The notes under the pieces are model-generated. The model saw only the letters and a list, made by a program, of their open reading frames with translations, was not told the origin of the DNA and ran no database searches. Positions 17,919 through 27,614 of a stretch of 64,000 nucleotides of DNA are shown here, piece after piece (the stretch's first letter is position 1; each line of letters begins with the position of its first letter). This DNA is from SZUA-36 sp963727635 (GTDB lineage: Bacteria; Pseudomonadota; Gammaproteobacteria; Xanthomonadales; SZUA-36), in the NCBI GenBank assembly GCA_963727635.1, contig CAVSHP010000021.1, forward strand, positions 496,001 to 560,000, given 5' to 3'. A program made the translations under genes and the position numbers.

Positions 17919-19106
17919 ATGAAACACATGTCATTCCTGCGAATGGATGAACTGGACCTGGCCGGTAAACGCGTGATGATCCGGGAAGATTTCAATGTTC
18001 CGCTCAAGGCCGGCAGGGTGACATCGGATGCCCGGCTAAAGGCCGCCTTGCCGACCATTCAGATGGCGCTTGATGGTGGTGCAGCAGTGATCCTGCTGTC
18101 CCACCTTGGCAGACCAGTTGAAGGTAAGTACAGCGAAGAGTTTTCGCTGGCACCGGTGGCGTCACATCTTTCGGGCATGCTGCATAAACCGGTCCGGCTG
18201 CAGAAAGACTGGCTGGATGGCTTTGATATCAAGCCGGGTGAAGTCGTTTTATGTGAAAACGTACGCTTCAATCCAGGGGAAAAATCCAACGATGAAGCCC
18301 TGGCCAAAACCATGGCGTCATTGTGTGATGTTTTTGTCATGGATGCTTTTGGTACGGCCCACCGCGCCCAGGCTTCCACCGAAGGTGTGATCCGGTTTGC
18401 ACCATCAGCCTGTGCCGGGCCATTGCTCAGCCGTGAACTGTTCGAACTGGACAGGGCAATGACCAACCCGGAGCGTCCCATGCTGGCCATCGTGGGGGGA
18501 TCTAAGGTTTCCACCAAGGTGACGGTGCTGGATTCACTCATGTCCGTCGTTGATGAATTGATTGTCGGCGGCGGCATTGCCAATACGTTTATCGCAGCCA
18601 GCGGCTATGACGTCGGCAAGTCACTCTATGAGCCTGACCTGATCCACGAGGCGCAACGCCTGATCCGCAATGCGCACAAAAAGGGTGGCGAGATTCCGAT
18701 ACCCAAGGACGTGGTTGTGGCCACTTCATTTTCACCGGATGCGAAGGCTTTCGTGCGCCCGGTCAACGAAGTTCAGGCCAATGAAATGATACTCGATATC
18801 GGCCCGGTGACCGCGGCAAAATATGCGGCCATGATCCAGAATGCCGGCACGGTTATCTGGAATGGTCCGGTAGGGGTGTTCGAATTCAGGGAGTTTGCCG
18901 CCGGCACCCGCGCCATTGCTGATGCGATTGAGATCTCCAGCGCGTTCAGCCTGGCAGGCGGGGGTGATACGCTGGCTGCCATCGACCAGTTTAACGTAGC
19001 CGACGGTGTCAGCTATATTTCAACGGGCGGTGGTGCATTCCTGGAGTTCGTGGAAGGCAAGAAACTCCCTGCGGTTGCGGCACTGGAAGCGCGTTACAAA
19101 AATTGA
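17919..19106 (+). CDS. pgk: Phosphoglycerate kinase
   Basis: Transfers phosphate from 1,3-bisphosphoglycerate to ADP. The 395-residue protein contains the substrate loop REDFNVPL (near residue 22), the hairpin around LLSHLGRP (about 68-75), FGTAHRAQAST, and the nucleotide motif GGGDTLAA near the end. Two starts in frame (17919, 17928) are possible; MSFLRMDELD from the second is closest to other Pgk proteins. It ends the tkt-gap-pgk operon; a 10-bp hairpin and a large palindrome follow. Confidence 0.97.
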   Translation: MKHMSFLRMDELDLAGKRVMIREDFNVPLKAGRVTSDARLKAALPTIQMALDGGAAVILLSHLGRPVEGKYSEEFSLAPVASHLSGMLHKPVRLQKDWLDGFDIKPGEVVLCENVRFNPGEKSNDEALAKTMASLCDVFVMDAFGTAHRAQASTEGVIRFAPSACAGPLLSRELFELDRAMTNPERPMLAIVGGSKVSTKVTVLDSLMSVVDELIVGGGIANTFIAASGYDVGKSLYEPDLIHEAQRLIRNAHKKGGEIPIPKDVVVATSFSPDAKAFVRPVNEVQANEMILDIGPVTAAKYAAMIQNAGTVIWNGPVGVFEFREFAAGTRAIADAIEISSAFSLAGGGDTLAAIDQFNVADGVSYISTGGGAFLEFVEGKKLPAVAALEARYKN

Positions 19107-19110
19107 TCCG

Positions 19111-19132
19111 GCCTGGAGACCTGTCTCCAGGC
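19111..19132 (+). terminator. Perfect 10-bp hairpin after pgk
   Basis: Arms GCCTGGAGAC (19111-19120) and GTCTCCAGGC (19123-19132) with a two-base gap, beginning four bases after the pgk stop. There is no T-tract after it, so it is more likely an mRNA-stabilising or factor-assisted terminator structure than an intrinsic one. It touches the outer arm of the following palindrome. Confidence 0.55.
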
Positions 19133-19298
19133 TAGCCCGAACATTGCACCAGTATCCCGGCCCTGGCTGGTCCAGGCACACCTCGGCTTGGGTTTCCTTC
19201 AAGACGTAGCTATGGCTACGTCTTTCAGTCCAGCCCGGCACCGAGGCGCACCTGTCCGGCGCCATTTTCCAGGATACTGGTGCAATGTTCGGGCTAGC
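19131..19298. repeat. 168-bp imperfect palindrome with 27-bp perfect terminal arms
   Basis: Bases 19131-19157 and 19272-19298 are exact reverse complements of each other (27 of 27). At the centre sits a second perfect hairpin, AAGACGTAGC (19201-19210) and GCTACGTCTT (19215-19224). The intervening halves align imperfectly in inverted orientation (for example around 19172-19187 against 19239-19256). The outer and inner hairpins share nearly the same centre, so the whole can fold as one long stem. It lies between the convergent pgk and patatin genes, and its right arm supplies the patatin stop codon. It looks like a miniature inverted-repeat element or a REP-like unit. No transposase or duplicated target site is visible. 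Confidence 0.8.
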
Positions 19299-21556
19299 GC
19301 CGGCCGAGGTTATGTGAACCGAGTATCGCGCCGAGCCTGACAAAGTAAATTGCGCTTCGATCTTCGCTCCAACCGATACCCAGGTAAATCGGTCCCAGTG
19401 GTGATCTATAACCCAAATACACACTGCCGTTTAGCAGACCATCGGAAAATATCGCTTTCCTGTCCTCTGCTGCGTTGCCGTATTCCACGGTCATGCCGAC
19501 ATAACCCGGCAGCGAGACCACTCTTGGCTACCTGGTAGCGATAACCGGCCAGCAGGTATCCATAATTGCTGCCGATCAGGGAGTTGGGCTCATAACCCGA
19601 CATGTTCAGAAAACCGCCACCGGTATACAGTGCATATATTGGTACATCGTTGTTCAGGCTGGTGTTGTATTGCGCGCCAAAAATCAAATTGTGAAAGCCG
19701 AAGGTGTGGGAGCCAAAAATCGTAAATTCGAGCTGGTCAAACGAAATGTCTGCACCCAGGCTCTCGATCGAGTTGGTGTATTTCAATACGGAATAAAGCC
19801 CACGTGTCGGAAGGTAGCGGTTATCAAGACGGTCGTACTTGAGTTCAGCGAATAACTCGGCTCCATTAAACGTAAATGGCTTGATTTCAGGGTCGCCAAC
19901 GGTGACGTCCAGGTTTCCGGCATAGCGGTTGAAACCGGCGGTAAACTTGGCATGCCGCTCGAACTCGCGGCCAAATGCAACAGTACCGCCCCATTCATTT
20001 AATTCAATCTCCCCCAAAGCAGCGCCCTCGGAGTCATACAGCAACAAGGGACGTCTTAGCAGGTATGCGCTGGGTTCGAAGCTGTATTTGAGCTTGGCAT
20101 CCAGTGGTCTGAAATAGTCCAGCAAGATACCCGGCGACTCACCGATCTGGGCCACAGCACGGAATTCCGAACCACGATCATCAAGCGCGGTGTTCAAATA
20201 TCCTCCCCTCACATTGAAAGCTGTGCCGCGGGGGCCAAAGGAGAGATCGACGCCGGTTTCAATGTATTGAGTTCCGCGTTCATCCGCTTGCACGGTTATT
20301 TTAATACCCTGGAGACCATTCTGTTCCACGATGCTGTAGCGGGCCTGGCGGATAAAACCGAGCGCGTAAATCTGGCGCAGGTCCTTGTCCAGTTGGTCCA
20401 CGTCAAGTGCCTGGCCGGGTTGGACGGTGATCAAATCCAAAATAATCTTGTCAGAAAATCTTGACTGGTTGTCCAGGCTGACAAAGTGAACTTCCGGCAC
20501 ACCGCTTACACAGTTGTCGATTTGTTGACGCCAGGCTTGGTATTCGCTTTCGGATACAGAATATTTCTGCAACTGTTGCTGCACGGCTTCCGTTGCCGCG
20601 TAGCCAAGCGGAATGGCCTCATCCAGTTTATCGAAATCGGAAGATGAGATTTTGTCGCCAATATCCGGAGCAATTAATATGTCGTTTTCGCCCATGGATT
20701 CAATCTGGCGATTGGTGTTGGAAACGGTCAGTAAACCGCTCATCTGGTAAACGATGGCAATTGCACTATTCAATTCATCTTTGCCAACCAGCTTGGTGCC
20801 AACATCAACCGCGATAATGACATCGGCCCCCATGTCCCGCGCGACATCTACCGGCAAATTTCTTACCAGACCGCCATCGACCAGTAACATCTCACCACGT
20901 CGGACAGGGTCAAACACGCCGGGTACTGCCATGCTGGCGCGCATTGCAACGGACAGATCACCCTGGTCGATGACCACCATGTCGCCCGTCACGATATCCG
21001 TGGCAATGGCGCGGTAAGGGATGGGCAGGTAGTCAAAATTACTTGTATTTACACGTTGCGAAATGACCGACTCGAACATGAAGATGACCTTCTGGCCGGA
21101 AACCACACCTTTTGGTAAAAGGCTGCTGTTCTTACCGATACCGAGCTTGGGTCCAAACAAACCAAGATCGTCATCGGCCTTGCGCCGGAAGGGCAAATCT
21201 TCCCGTTCCGTCTTGTCTTTGAAAAGGTCATCCCAATCGGCGGACCTCACGACCTGGGTAAGCTCTTCGGAGTTCATGCCGGTGGCAAGGAATCCCCCGA
21301 CGATCGAACCCATGCTGGTGCCCGCCACGTAATCTACGGGAATACGCATTTCCTCCAGCTTTTTCAACACACCGACATGTGCATAACCACGCGCCCCGCC
21401 ACCACCGAGGACGAGACCTATTTTGGGTCGATCGGTGAGCTTGTTTCTGGCACATTGATATTCCCCGGCGTACGATGGAGTTGCGCCTACACCCAGGGCG
21501 AGGATACAAAATATTGGGCTCAAAAAGAGAATTCGGGAAACTGCTGTCTCTGACAT
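19294..21556 (-). CDS. Patatin-POTRA-beta-barrel protein (type Vd autotransporter-like; frameshifted near C-terminus)
   Basis: A phospholipase-like protein that is predicted to export its own enzyme domain. From the ATG at 21556 there is a signal peptide (cleavage near SYAGE). The patatin domain follows, with oxyanion loop GGGGARGYAHVG, nucleophile GTSMGS and the catalytic Asp in VDGGLVRNLP. A POTRA-like segment (VHFVSLDNQSRFSD to IKITVQADE) and a beta-barrel of the surface-antigen type complete it, the order seen in PlpD-type proteins. The main frame is lost at about 19525. The correct end (LPGYVGMTVEYGN to the TAG at 19294) is in the next frame, and removing one base gives about 753 residues. 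After the final barrel strand (YFVRLG) there are extra residues that run into the palindrome arm. Confidence 0.88.
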
Positions 21557-21712
21557 GTATTGTCCTGATCCAATATTGATGGGCGACGTGTCAATACTAC
21601 ACAAAAATCGCCTAATTATGCGTCACTGGTCAAAACCTTGACTTCAATGCGTATTGAACCAATGATATGAACAGTTTTCACACCTTCCAGTCATCAACTT
21701 AAGGACAGAGCC

Positions 21713-22309
21713 ATGCAAACCAGTTCAGCGTCTAAATGTTTTTCCAGAGGGGTATTGCTAACCGCAGCAGCCATGCTGATGGCGAGTTGTGCTTCAGGAC
21801 CTGCCATCGAGACTGATTACGATCATACGATCGATTTCACCCATTATAAAACCTACGCATTTTTTAACCCCATGGGTATTGAAAACCCCAATTATTCCAG
21901 TATCTACGGTTCAATTTTCCGTGATGCAATCAGCAAGGAAATGGAGAGCAGGGGTTACAAACAGTCTGATAATCCTGATCTGCTGATCAATGTATCAGGC
22001 CGTCTGCAGGATAAAACCAAGGTTACGACCACGTCAGATCCTTACATGGCTGGTGGATATTATGGCTATCGCCGGGGTATGTATGGGGCCTGGGGCGGCT
22101 ACGGTTATGGAACCACAACGCACGTAAGCAACTACACGGAAGGCACTGTCAACGTGGATATCGTGGACCGGGCGGAGAAGCGTATGGTCTGGGAAGGCGT
22201 CGCGGTTGGCCGGGTTCACGAGAACAAGACAAATGATGAAGTACGTGAAAATATCTACGCCGGGATCAAGGAAATGTTTGCCGGTTATCCCTTCCGCGCC
22301 GCTCAATAA
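21713..22309 (+). CDS. DUF4136 lipoprotein, copy A
   Basis: A 198-residue putative lipoprotein. The signal sequence ends in MLMASCAS, so Cys26 would be lipidated. The mature part begins DYDHTIDFTHYKTYAF and ends FAGYPFRAAQ, the DUF4136 pattern, and contains a Gly/Tyr-rich stretch (GGYYGYRRGMYGAWGG, about 117-132) that is probably a surface loop. Function is unknown. It is homologous along its whole length to the gene at 31151-31729 (identical segments include SCASGP or ACASGP, NPMGIENPNYSS and WEGVA.GRVHE). Confidence 0.85.
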   Translation: MQTSSASKCFSRGVLLTAAAMLMASCASGPAIETDYDHTIDFTHYKTYAFFNPMGIENPNYSSIYGSIFRDAISKEMESRGYKQSDNPDLLINVSGRLQDKTKVTTTSDPYMAGGYYGYRRGMYGAWGGYGYGTTTHVSNYTEGTVNVDIVDRAEKRMVWEGVAVGRVHENKTNDEVRENIYAGIKEMFAGYPFRAAQ

Positions 22310-22321
22310 TCCGGCGCTGCA

Positions 22322-22354
22322 ATCGGCCGGCCCTTTTATTTCGGGTCGGCCGAT
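22322..22354 (+). terminator. Terminator-like stem-loop
   Basis: Arms ATCGGCCGGCCC and GGGTCGGCCGAT pair over 12 bases with one G-U, loop about eight T/A bases, 12 bases after the DUF4136 stop. A T-tract after the stem is lacking, so intrinsic termination is uncertain. Confidence 0.5.
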
Positions 22355-22510
22355 CTGAATGATTTAGTCTTCCATTCAGTCAAAAATATCATTTACCTGA
22401 ATGCAAAGGGCACTTTCAGTATGAGATACCCGTGTTTTTTAGCATGGATTCGCTAGGGAACACGCTGTAGAATGCTGCATTTTCCGCGCAGGTACTCTCA
22501 AGGCGTAACT

Positions 22511-23485
22511 ATGAATCCACTTTTAAAGGTGTTGTCGGCAACCTGGTTTTTTGCCTTGACGTCCCTGCCTGCCATGAGCATGGCTGCGTCTCCGGAAGTC
22601 GATTCAGACTCAAAATCGACAAGCACGGCTGCCGCGGAGCCAGGCACACCGAAATCGATCGAGGAAATTGCCCGTGAGTCTGGCAATCCGCTGGCGGCAT
22701 TCTACAGATTTGACTATGAACTGCAGTACAGGACCTACCAGGGGGATATAGCCGGCGCCGATGAGCAACACAGTTGGTTTAATAATTTTCAGGCTACCAT
22801 TCCGTTCAGAGAAAAGAATGGCAAGGGTTGGGTTGCGAGATTTGCCCTGCCGTATCTTGCCGATCAGCCTATTTATTGGACCGACAAGGGTCATGCGGAG
22901 TGGCGTATGCGCCAGGAAGATCCGAGGGAAGACGGTGATGGATACTGGGCTCCGACCCACGGGCATACCGACGACATGACATTCGACCTGGTGTACGGTG
23001 GTGTCAATGATAGCGGCCGCATATTGAGTTATGGGATGTCGGGCGAATTTCCCACCAGTTCAGACACATCCAACGCCAGGCAGCAACTCATCCTGGGGCC
23101 AGAGGTAAACATTGGCAAAATGACCCACTGGGGTGTCTATGGCGCCATAATTTCGCATGTCTTCGATGTCGTCGAAAAGAAGGACAAGCACACGCCTAAC
23201 ACGAGCGTGACCACCATCCAGGGGTATCTGAGCTACGGGCTCGGAAACGGCTGGCAATTGATTTCCAACCCCATGATTACTTACGACTGGGAAGGCGACA
23301 GCGGCAACAAGCTCGATCTGCCACTCGGCGGTGGAATTGCCAAGACCACCATGATCAGCAAGATGCCCTTGAAGATCGCCGCCGAGCTTCAATATTATAT
23401 TGCGAGCACCGACCGCTTTGGACCCGACCTGTTGTTTAAGTTCAGCTTGAGTCCTATCATGCCGGGTAAACACACGCGGCATTAG
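22511..23485 (+). CDS. Exported beta-rich protein, possibly outer membrane (unknown)
   Basis: A 324-residue protein with a signal peptide (MNPLLKVLSATWFF..., cleavage probably after SMAA). It then has a low-complexity Ser/Thr/Glu segment and a region rich in aromatic and alternating residues with repeated Gly (LPYLADQPIYW, LVYGGVNDSGR, YLSYGLGNGWQL). This pattern fits outer-membrane barrels of the phenol-degradation meta-pathway type, but I cannot name it firmly. It is 34 bases upstream of arnT on the same strand and could be part of that transcript. Confidence 0.5.
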   Translation: MNPLLKVLSATWFFALTSLPAMSMAASPEVDSDSKSTSTAAAEPGTPKSIEEIARESGNPLAAFYRFDYELQYRTYQGDIAGADEQHSWFNNFQATIPFREKNGKGWVARFALPYLADQPIYWTDKGHAEWRMRQEDPREDGDGYWAPTHGHTDDMTFDLVYGGVNDSGRILSYGMSGEFPTSSDTSNARQQLILGPEVNIGKMTHWGVYGAIISHVFDVVEKKDKHTPNTSVTTIQGYLSYGLGNGWQLISNPMITYDWEGDSGNKLDLPLGGGIAKTTMISKMPLKIAAELQYYIASTDRFGPDLLFKFSLSPIMPGKHTRH

Positions 23486-23519
23486 GAACCTGCGCGGCCT
23501 GGTCGCAGGCCCACAATCT

Positions 23520-25163
23520 ATGATTACACCTGACAAACTCAAAGGTTTTGCGACCATGGTCATCCTGCTGTGTGCAGTATTATGGTTTGGAATGCTCGGC
23601 CAGCGTGATCTGTTTGACCCGGACGAGGGCCGTTACGCAAGTATTCCGGCAGCCATGGTGGACACCGGTGACTGGCTTACCCCCAGGCTGAATGATATCA
23701 AGTACTTCGAAAAACCCGTGCTGCAGTACTGGGGCACTGCAGTTTTATTTGAGCTATTTGGCAAAAGCAACACCAGCGCACGTCTGTGGACGGCTTTGCT
23801 GGGTTTTGCGGTCGCGCTGTTTTCAATGTTTGTCTCATTCCGTGAGTACGGACCGCGGGCTGCAATTTACACCTTCCTACTCTGTATAAGTTACCTGATG
23901 GTCGTGGCTTTTGGCCACTATCTCACGCTGGACATGGCGCTGAGTGCGTTTCTGGCCATGGGTATCGGCTGTCTCGTCATTGCGCAATCCAACTTCAGCA
24001 GTGAAAGCCAGACAAGAAACTGGATGTTGATCGGCTGGGCTGCACTTGCGCTGGCCACGCTGACCAAGGGTCTCGTGGCGATTGTTTTGCCGGCCGGGGC
24101 GGTGGTGGTGTACAGCCTTTGGCAAAGGGATTGGCGACTGTGGAAACGCTTGCACATTTTCAAAGGTCTGTTGTTGTACCTGCTCATCACCGCACCGTGG
24201 TTTATCGCTGTCAGTGCTGCCAATCCTGAATTTGCGCGGTTCTTTTTTATCCATGAACACTTCGAACGTTACACCAGCGAAGTCCACAGTCGCGAAGGAC
24301 CCATCTGGTATTTCCTGCCCTATTTACTGCTCGGTGTGTGCCCCTGGTTGATAATCAGTATGCGTTCTTTGCTGAAACCTTCTTTCAAGTGGCTACCCGA
24401 CAAGCCCGGTGAGTTCGACGCGCAACGATTCATGTGGACATTTATCGTGGTGACTTTTTGTTTCTTTTCCATTGGCCAGTCGAAGCTGCCCGGTTACATT
24501 CTGCCGATATTGCCGGTCATTGCCATACTCTCAGGCGGGCAGATCGCCACCGGTCAGCGTACAGACACAGACCGCTGGGTGATGCTTTTTTTCGGCGTGT
24601 TTTTCCTGGTTGGCGCTTTCTTTATCCAGTATTTGGCAGACGTTCATTACCCTGAGCAGCAGTGGCTATCCTACCGGCCCTGGATCATCGGCAGTGGTCT
24701 GTTGTACCTGCTTTCATTTGGCGTGCTGAGTCTGCGAAAATTTGCGCGGTTACCCGCCTTTGCCAGTGCGGCGGTCATGTCGCTGACAGCGGGCCTGTTA
24801 ATCATCTCGGGGTCCAATTCACTGGCCGAGAGCCGTTCCAGCAAGGTGATCGCCGATGTCATCAAGGCAAACTTGCCTGCCGACGCGCCGGTTTTTTCAT
24901 TTCAGTACTATCCGGAAGCGGCGGTTTTTTATCTGGGCGGACCTGTCACCATAGTAGAATACGAGGGTGAGATGGCGATGGGGGTCAGGATTGAACCTGA
25001 AAAGTTCATCAAGACACAGGATGAATTTTTGCAGAAATGGCAGAATCTTGACCAGGCAGCAGTGGTGGTCAAGCTGAACCGGCTCAAAAATCTCAATGTG
25101 GACGCACTGCAAGGACGGGTCGTTTATAAAGGCCCAAAGACAATGGTGATCATTAAATCATGA
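23520..25163 (+). CDS. arnT: ArnT-like aminoarabinose transferase
   Basis: Integral membrane glycosyltransferase of the GT-C/PMT fold that moves 4-amino-4-deoxy-L-arabinose from its lipid carrier onto lipid A. The 547-residue protein shows the catalytic periplasmic-loop motif FDPDEGRYASIP with DE at about 38-39, then GDWLTPRLNDIKYFEKPVL, and about a dozen hydrophobic helices, followed by a soluble C-terminal domain. It lacks the fusions of other PMT proteins. It heads the arn operon; its stop overlaps the next start by four bases. Distinction from other undecaprenyl-sugar transferases relies on the neighbours. Confidence 0.88.
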   Translation: MITPDKLKGFATMVILLCAVLWFGMLGQRDLFDPDEGRYASIPAAMVDTGDWLTPRLNDIKYFEKPVLQYWGTAVLFELFGKSNTSARLWTALLGFAVALFSMFVSFREYGPRAAIYTFLLCISYLMVVAFGHYLTLDMALSAFLAMGIGCLVIAQSNFSSESQTRNWMLIGWAALALATLTKGLVAIVLPAGAVVVYSLWQRDWRLWKRLHIFKGLLLYLLITAPWFIAVSAANPEFARFFFIHEHFERYTSEVHSREGPIWYFLPYLLLGVCPWLIISMRSLLKPSFKWLPDKPGEFDAQRFMWTFIVVTFCFFSIGQSKLPGYILPILPVIAILSGGQIATGQRTDTDRWVMLFFGVFFLVGAFFIQYLADVHYPEQQWLSYRPWIIGSGLLYLLSFGVLSLRKFARLPAFASAAVMSLTAGLLIISGSNSLAESRSSKVIADVIKANLPADAPVFSFQYYPEAAVFYLGGPVTIVEYEGEMAMGVRIEPEKFIKTQDEFLQKWQNLDQAAVVVKLNRLKNLNVDALQGRVVYKGPKTMVIIKS

Positions 25164-25555
25164 CTGAATCAATAGGCCATAGCATGACCTGGGGAGCCTT
25201 CGCGCTGGTGATGACCGGTGTGTTGCTGAATGCCGTCGCCCAGTTGGCCCTCAAGGCCAGCGTCAGCGATACGGGTATCATCAATCTCGATATGCAGTCC
25301 ATGCTTACCTCGGCCTGGAGCCTGGCCTCCAACCTGTGGCTATGGCTGGGACTCATCTGTTACGCAATCAGCGTCGTGGTGTGGATACTGGCCCTGAGCA
25401 GGGTTGATGTATCGATCGCCTACCCGATGTTATCGATTGGTTATATCGTCAATGCGGTCGCGGCCTGGCAATTGTTCGGCGAAGCCATGAGCATGGGTAA
25501 AGTCGTTGGCATTGGCATCATTATCGTGGGTGTCTACGTATTGGCCCGCGCATGA
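25160..25555 (+). CDS. ArnE/ArnF-like small membrane flippase subunit
   Basis: A 131-residue four-helix protein of the EamA/small multidrug resistance fold. In enterobacteria ArnE and ArnF form a heterodimer proposed to flip undecaprenyl-phosphate-aminoarabinose. Here only one such gene sits in the operon, with characteristic helix AQLALKAS and the terminal VGIGIIIVGVYVLARA. It may work as a homodimer or with a partner elsewhere. It overlaps arnT and arnB by four bases each, so translation is coupled. Confidence 0.8.
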   Translation: MTESIGHSMTWGAFALVMTGVLLNAVAQLALKASVSDTGIINLDMQSMLTSAWSLASNLWLWLGLICYAISVVVWILALSRVDVSIAYPMLSIGYIVNAVAAWQLFGEAMSMGKVVGIGIIIVGVYVLARA

Positions 25556-26664
25556 ACATATTGCCATTTACCCGGCCAACGCTCGGTGAGGAAGAATTCA
25601 GTGCGGTTCGGGAAGTCCTGCAATCTGGGTGGATCACCAGCGGACCGCGTGTCGTGGAGTTGGAGCAGAATCTCGCAGCCTATATCGGTGGCGGTGTAGA
25701 CGTCCGTTTGTTCAGTTCAGCCACGGCTGCCCTGGAAGCGGTATTGATCGCCGCAAAAATCGGGCCCGGCGACGAGGTCATCGTACCCGCCATGAGTTTT
25801 GTTGCATCGGCCAACGTCGTGGTTCGAACGGGTGCGACACCGGTTTTCGTGGACGTCGGACTCGAGAGCCGCAATCTTGACGTGAATGCCGTCCTCTCTG
25901 CCATTACTGAAAAAACCCGCGCCATCATGCCGGTGCATTTTGCAGGTATGCCGGTGGACATGGCGCCGATTTACGAGTTGGCGGCGCGTGAAAACCTGCT
26001 GGTCCTCGAAGATGCTGCGCAGGCGATTGGCACCCGCTACAACGACCGGCAGATTGGTTCCTACGGCAACCCGGTCTCGTTCAGTTTTCATCCAAATAAA
26101 AACATGACGACCATCGAGGGCGGCGCGATCGCGTCAGCTGACGCGCAACTTATCAAGCAATTGGAGTCCATCCGCTTTCACGGTATTTCCCGCAACGATA
26201 AAGGGGAAATGCAGGTTGAAGCCTGGGGTGGAAAGATGAACCTGCCCGATGTGAACGCGACTATCGGGCTGGCGCAATTGAAAAAACTGGATGGTTTCAA
26301 TGCCCAGCGGCGTCTGCTTGCCGAACATTATTTCAAGAGGATGCCGCGTCATCCCGCCCTGGTTCTGCCGGCCGATGCGCCCGGGCATAGCTGGCACATG
26401 TTCTGCGTTTGTTTGGACTTTGAATCACTCGGCATGAGCCGTGAAGATATTCTCGAGGTGTTTAAAAAGCATGACATCCTGCTTGGAATGCATTACCCGG
26501 CGATGCACCTGTTTGGTCTGTATCGGCAATACGGCTATGGACGGGGAGATTTTCCCGTCGCGGAGCAGATTGGAGACCAGACTTTCACGTTGCCGCTTTT
26601 CCCTGCGATGTCGGTAGACGATGTGGAACGCGTGGCCTCGGTTTTTCATAATTTGCTGGTATGA
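25552..26664 (+). CDS. arnB: UDP-4-amino-4-deoxy-L-arabinose aminotransferase ArnB
   Basis: PLP-dependent sugar aminotransferase of the DegT/DnrJ/EryC1/StrS family that aminates the 4-keto sugar made by the ArnA decarboxylase. The 370-residue protein has TSGPRVVELEQ near the N-terminus, the PLP-binding Asp in LEDAAQAIGT (about 143-152) and the Schiff-base Lys in SFHPNKNMTT. Length is normal. It overlaps both neighbours by four bases. Confidence 0.93.
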   Translation: MNILPFTRPTLGEEEFSAVREVLQSGWITSGPRVVELEQNLAAYIGGGVDVRLFSSATAALEAVLIAAKIGPGDEVIVPAMSFVASANVVVRTGATPVFVDVGLESRNLDVNAVLSAITEKTRAIMPVHFAGMPVDMAPIYELAARENLLVLEDAAQAIGTRYNDRQIGSYGNPVSFSFHPNKNMTTIEGGAIASADAQLIKQLESIRFHGISRNDKGEMQVEAWGGKMNLPDVNATIGLAQLKKLDGFNAQRRLLAEHYFKRMPRHPALVLPADAPGHSWHMFCVCLDFESLGMSREDILEVFKKHDILLGMHYPAMHLFGLYRQYGYGRGDFPVAEQIGDQTFTLPLFPAMSVDDVERVASVFHNLLV

Positions 26665-27614
26665 ACAGCCAACCAGCAGCGGTTGCCAGTGCCGTCGTAT
26701 TTGCCTATCACGACATCGGCGTACGCTGTTTGGCGGCCCTGCTTGAAACGGGTGTTGAGGTCAGGCTGGTTGTGACGCACCAGGATGACGTGTCAGAACT
26801 GGTCTGGTTCGGCAGCGTTGCGGAGATGGCAAAACGCAATGGCATTGCGGTGATAACCCCGGACAATGTCAATGCCGATGCGGTCATAGAGCAGGTTTCC
26901 CGGTGTCAACCAGACTTCATTTTTTCCTTTTATTACCGCCAGTTGCTTGGCAGTCCCTTGCTGGGGGTTCCCGCCAGGGGCGCTTTCAATGTCCACGGCT
27001 CGCTGTTGCCCAAATACCGCGGTCGCGTGCCCGTAAACTGGGCGATTATTCACGGCGAGAAGGAATCCGGCGTGAGCCTGCACAGGATGGAAATCAAACC
27101 GGATGCCGGTGACCTTCTGGCACAACGCGCCGTTCCCATCCTGCGCAATGACACGGCCTTTGATGTCTTTCAGAAACTAAAATGCGCGGCCGAAAACCTG
27201 TTGCTGGAAACTGTTCCGGAAATGATCGCCGGGCGCATTGCCGGAAGACCGCTGGACCTGGCAAAGGGTAGTTATTTTTCCGGCAGAAAACCGCAGGACG
27301 GAAAAATCGACTGGCGGATGCCGGCGCAGGATATACACAATCTGATTCGTGCCGTGGCGCCACCTTACCCCGGCGCCTTTTTCAACTTCGGGCCGCACCA
27401 TGTCGAAGTGCTTGGAAGTCATAGCAGGGATGAGAAAGCCCGTTTTGACCAGCCCTGCATCTATTCTGAATCCGGTAATTTCCAGGCGGACTGTGTGGAT
27501 GGGAAACGATTCATGATTACCCGCCTGGCCGTCGATGGCTCAACCTTGAATCCGTCAATGTTCGAGCAGATTTTTGGCTCACGATTAGTACTTGCCGGAA
27601 CAAACGAACGATGA
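26661..27614 (+). CDS. arnA: ArnA formyltransferase domain as a separate protein
   Basis: This 317-residue protein is the N-terminal half of the usual two-domain ArnA. It N-formylates UDP-4-amino-arabinose using 10-formyltetrahydrofolate. The formyltransferase signature FNVHGSLLPKYRGRVP carries the catalytic Asn and His, and a later PDAGD supplies the Asp. The C-terminal part forms the methionyl-tRNA formyltransferase-like OB fold (RAVAPPYPGAFF). The decarboxylase half is a separate gene at 29612. It overlaps arnB and arnD by four bases each. Confidence 0.9.
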   Translation: MNSQPAAVASAVVFAYHDIGVRCLAALLETGVEVRLVVTHQDDVSELVWFGSVAEMAKRNGIAVITPDNVNADAVIEQVSRCQPDFIFSFYYRQLLGSPLLGVPARGAFNVHGSLLPKYRGRVPVNWAIIHGEKESGVSLHRMEIKPDAGDLLAQRAVPILRNDTAFDVFQKLKCAAENLLLETVPEMIAGRIAGRPLDLAKGSYFSGRKPQDGKIDWRMPAQDIHNLIRAVAPPYPGAFFNFGPHHVEVLGSHSRDEKARFDQPCIYSESGNFQADCVDGKRFMITRLAVDGSTLNPSMFEQIFGSRLVLAGTNER

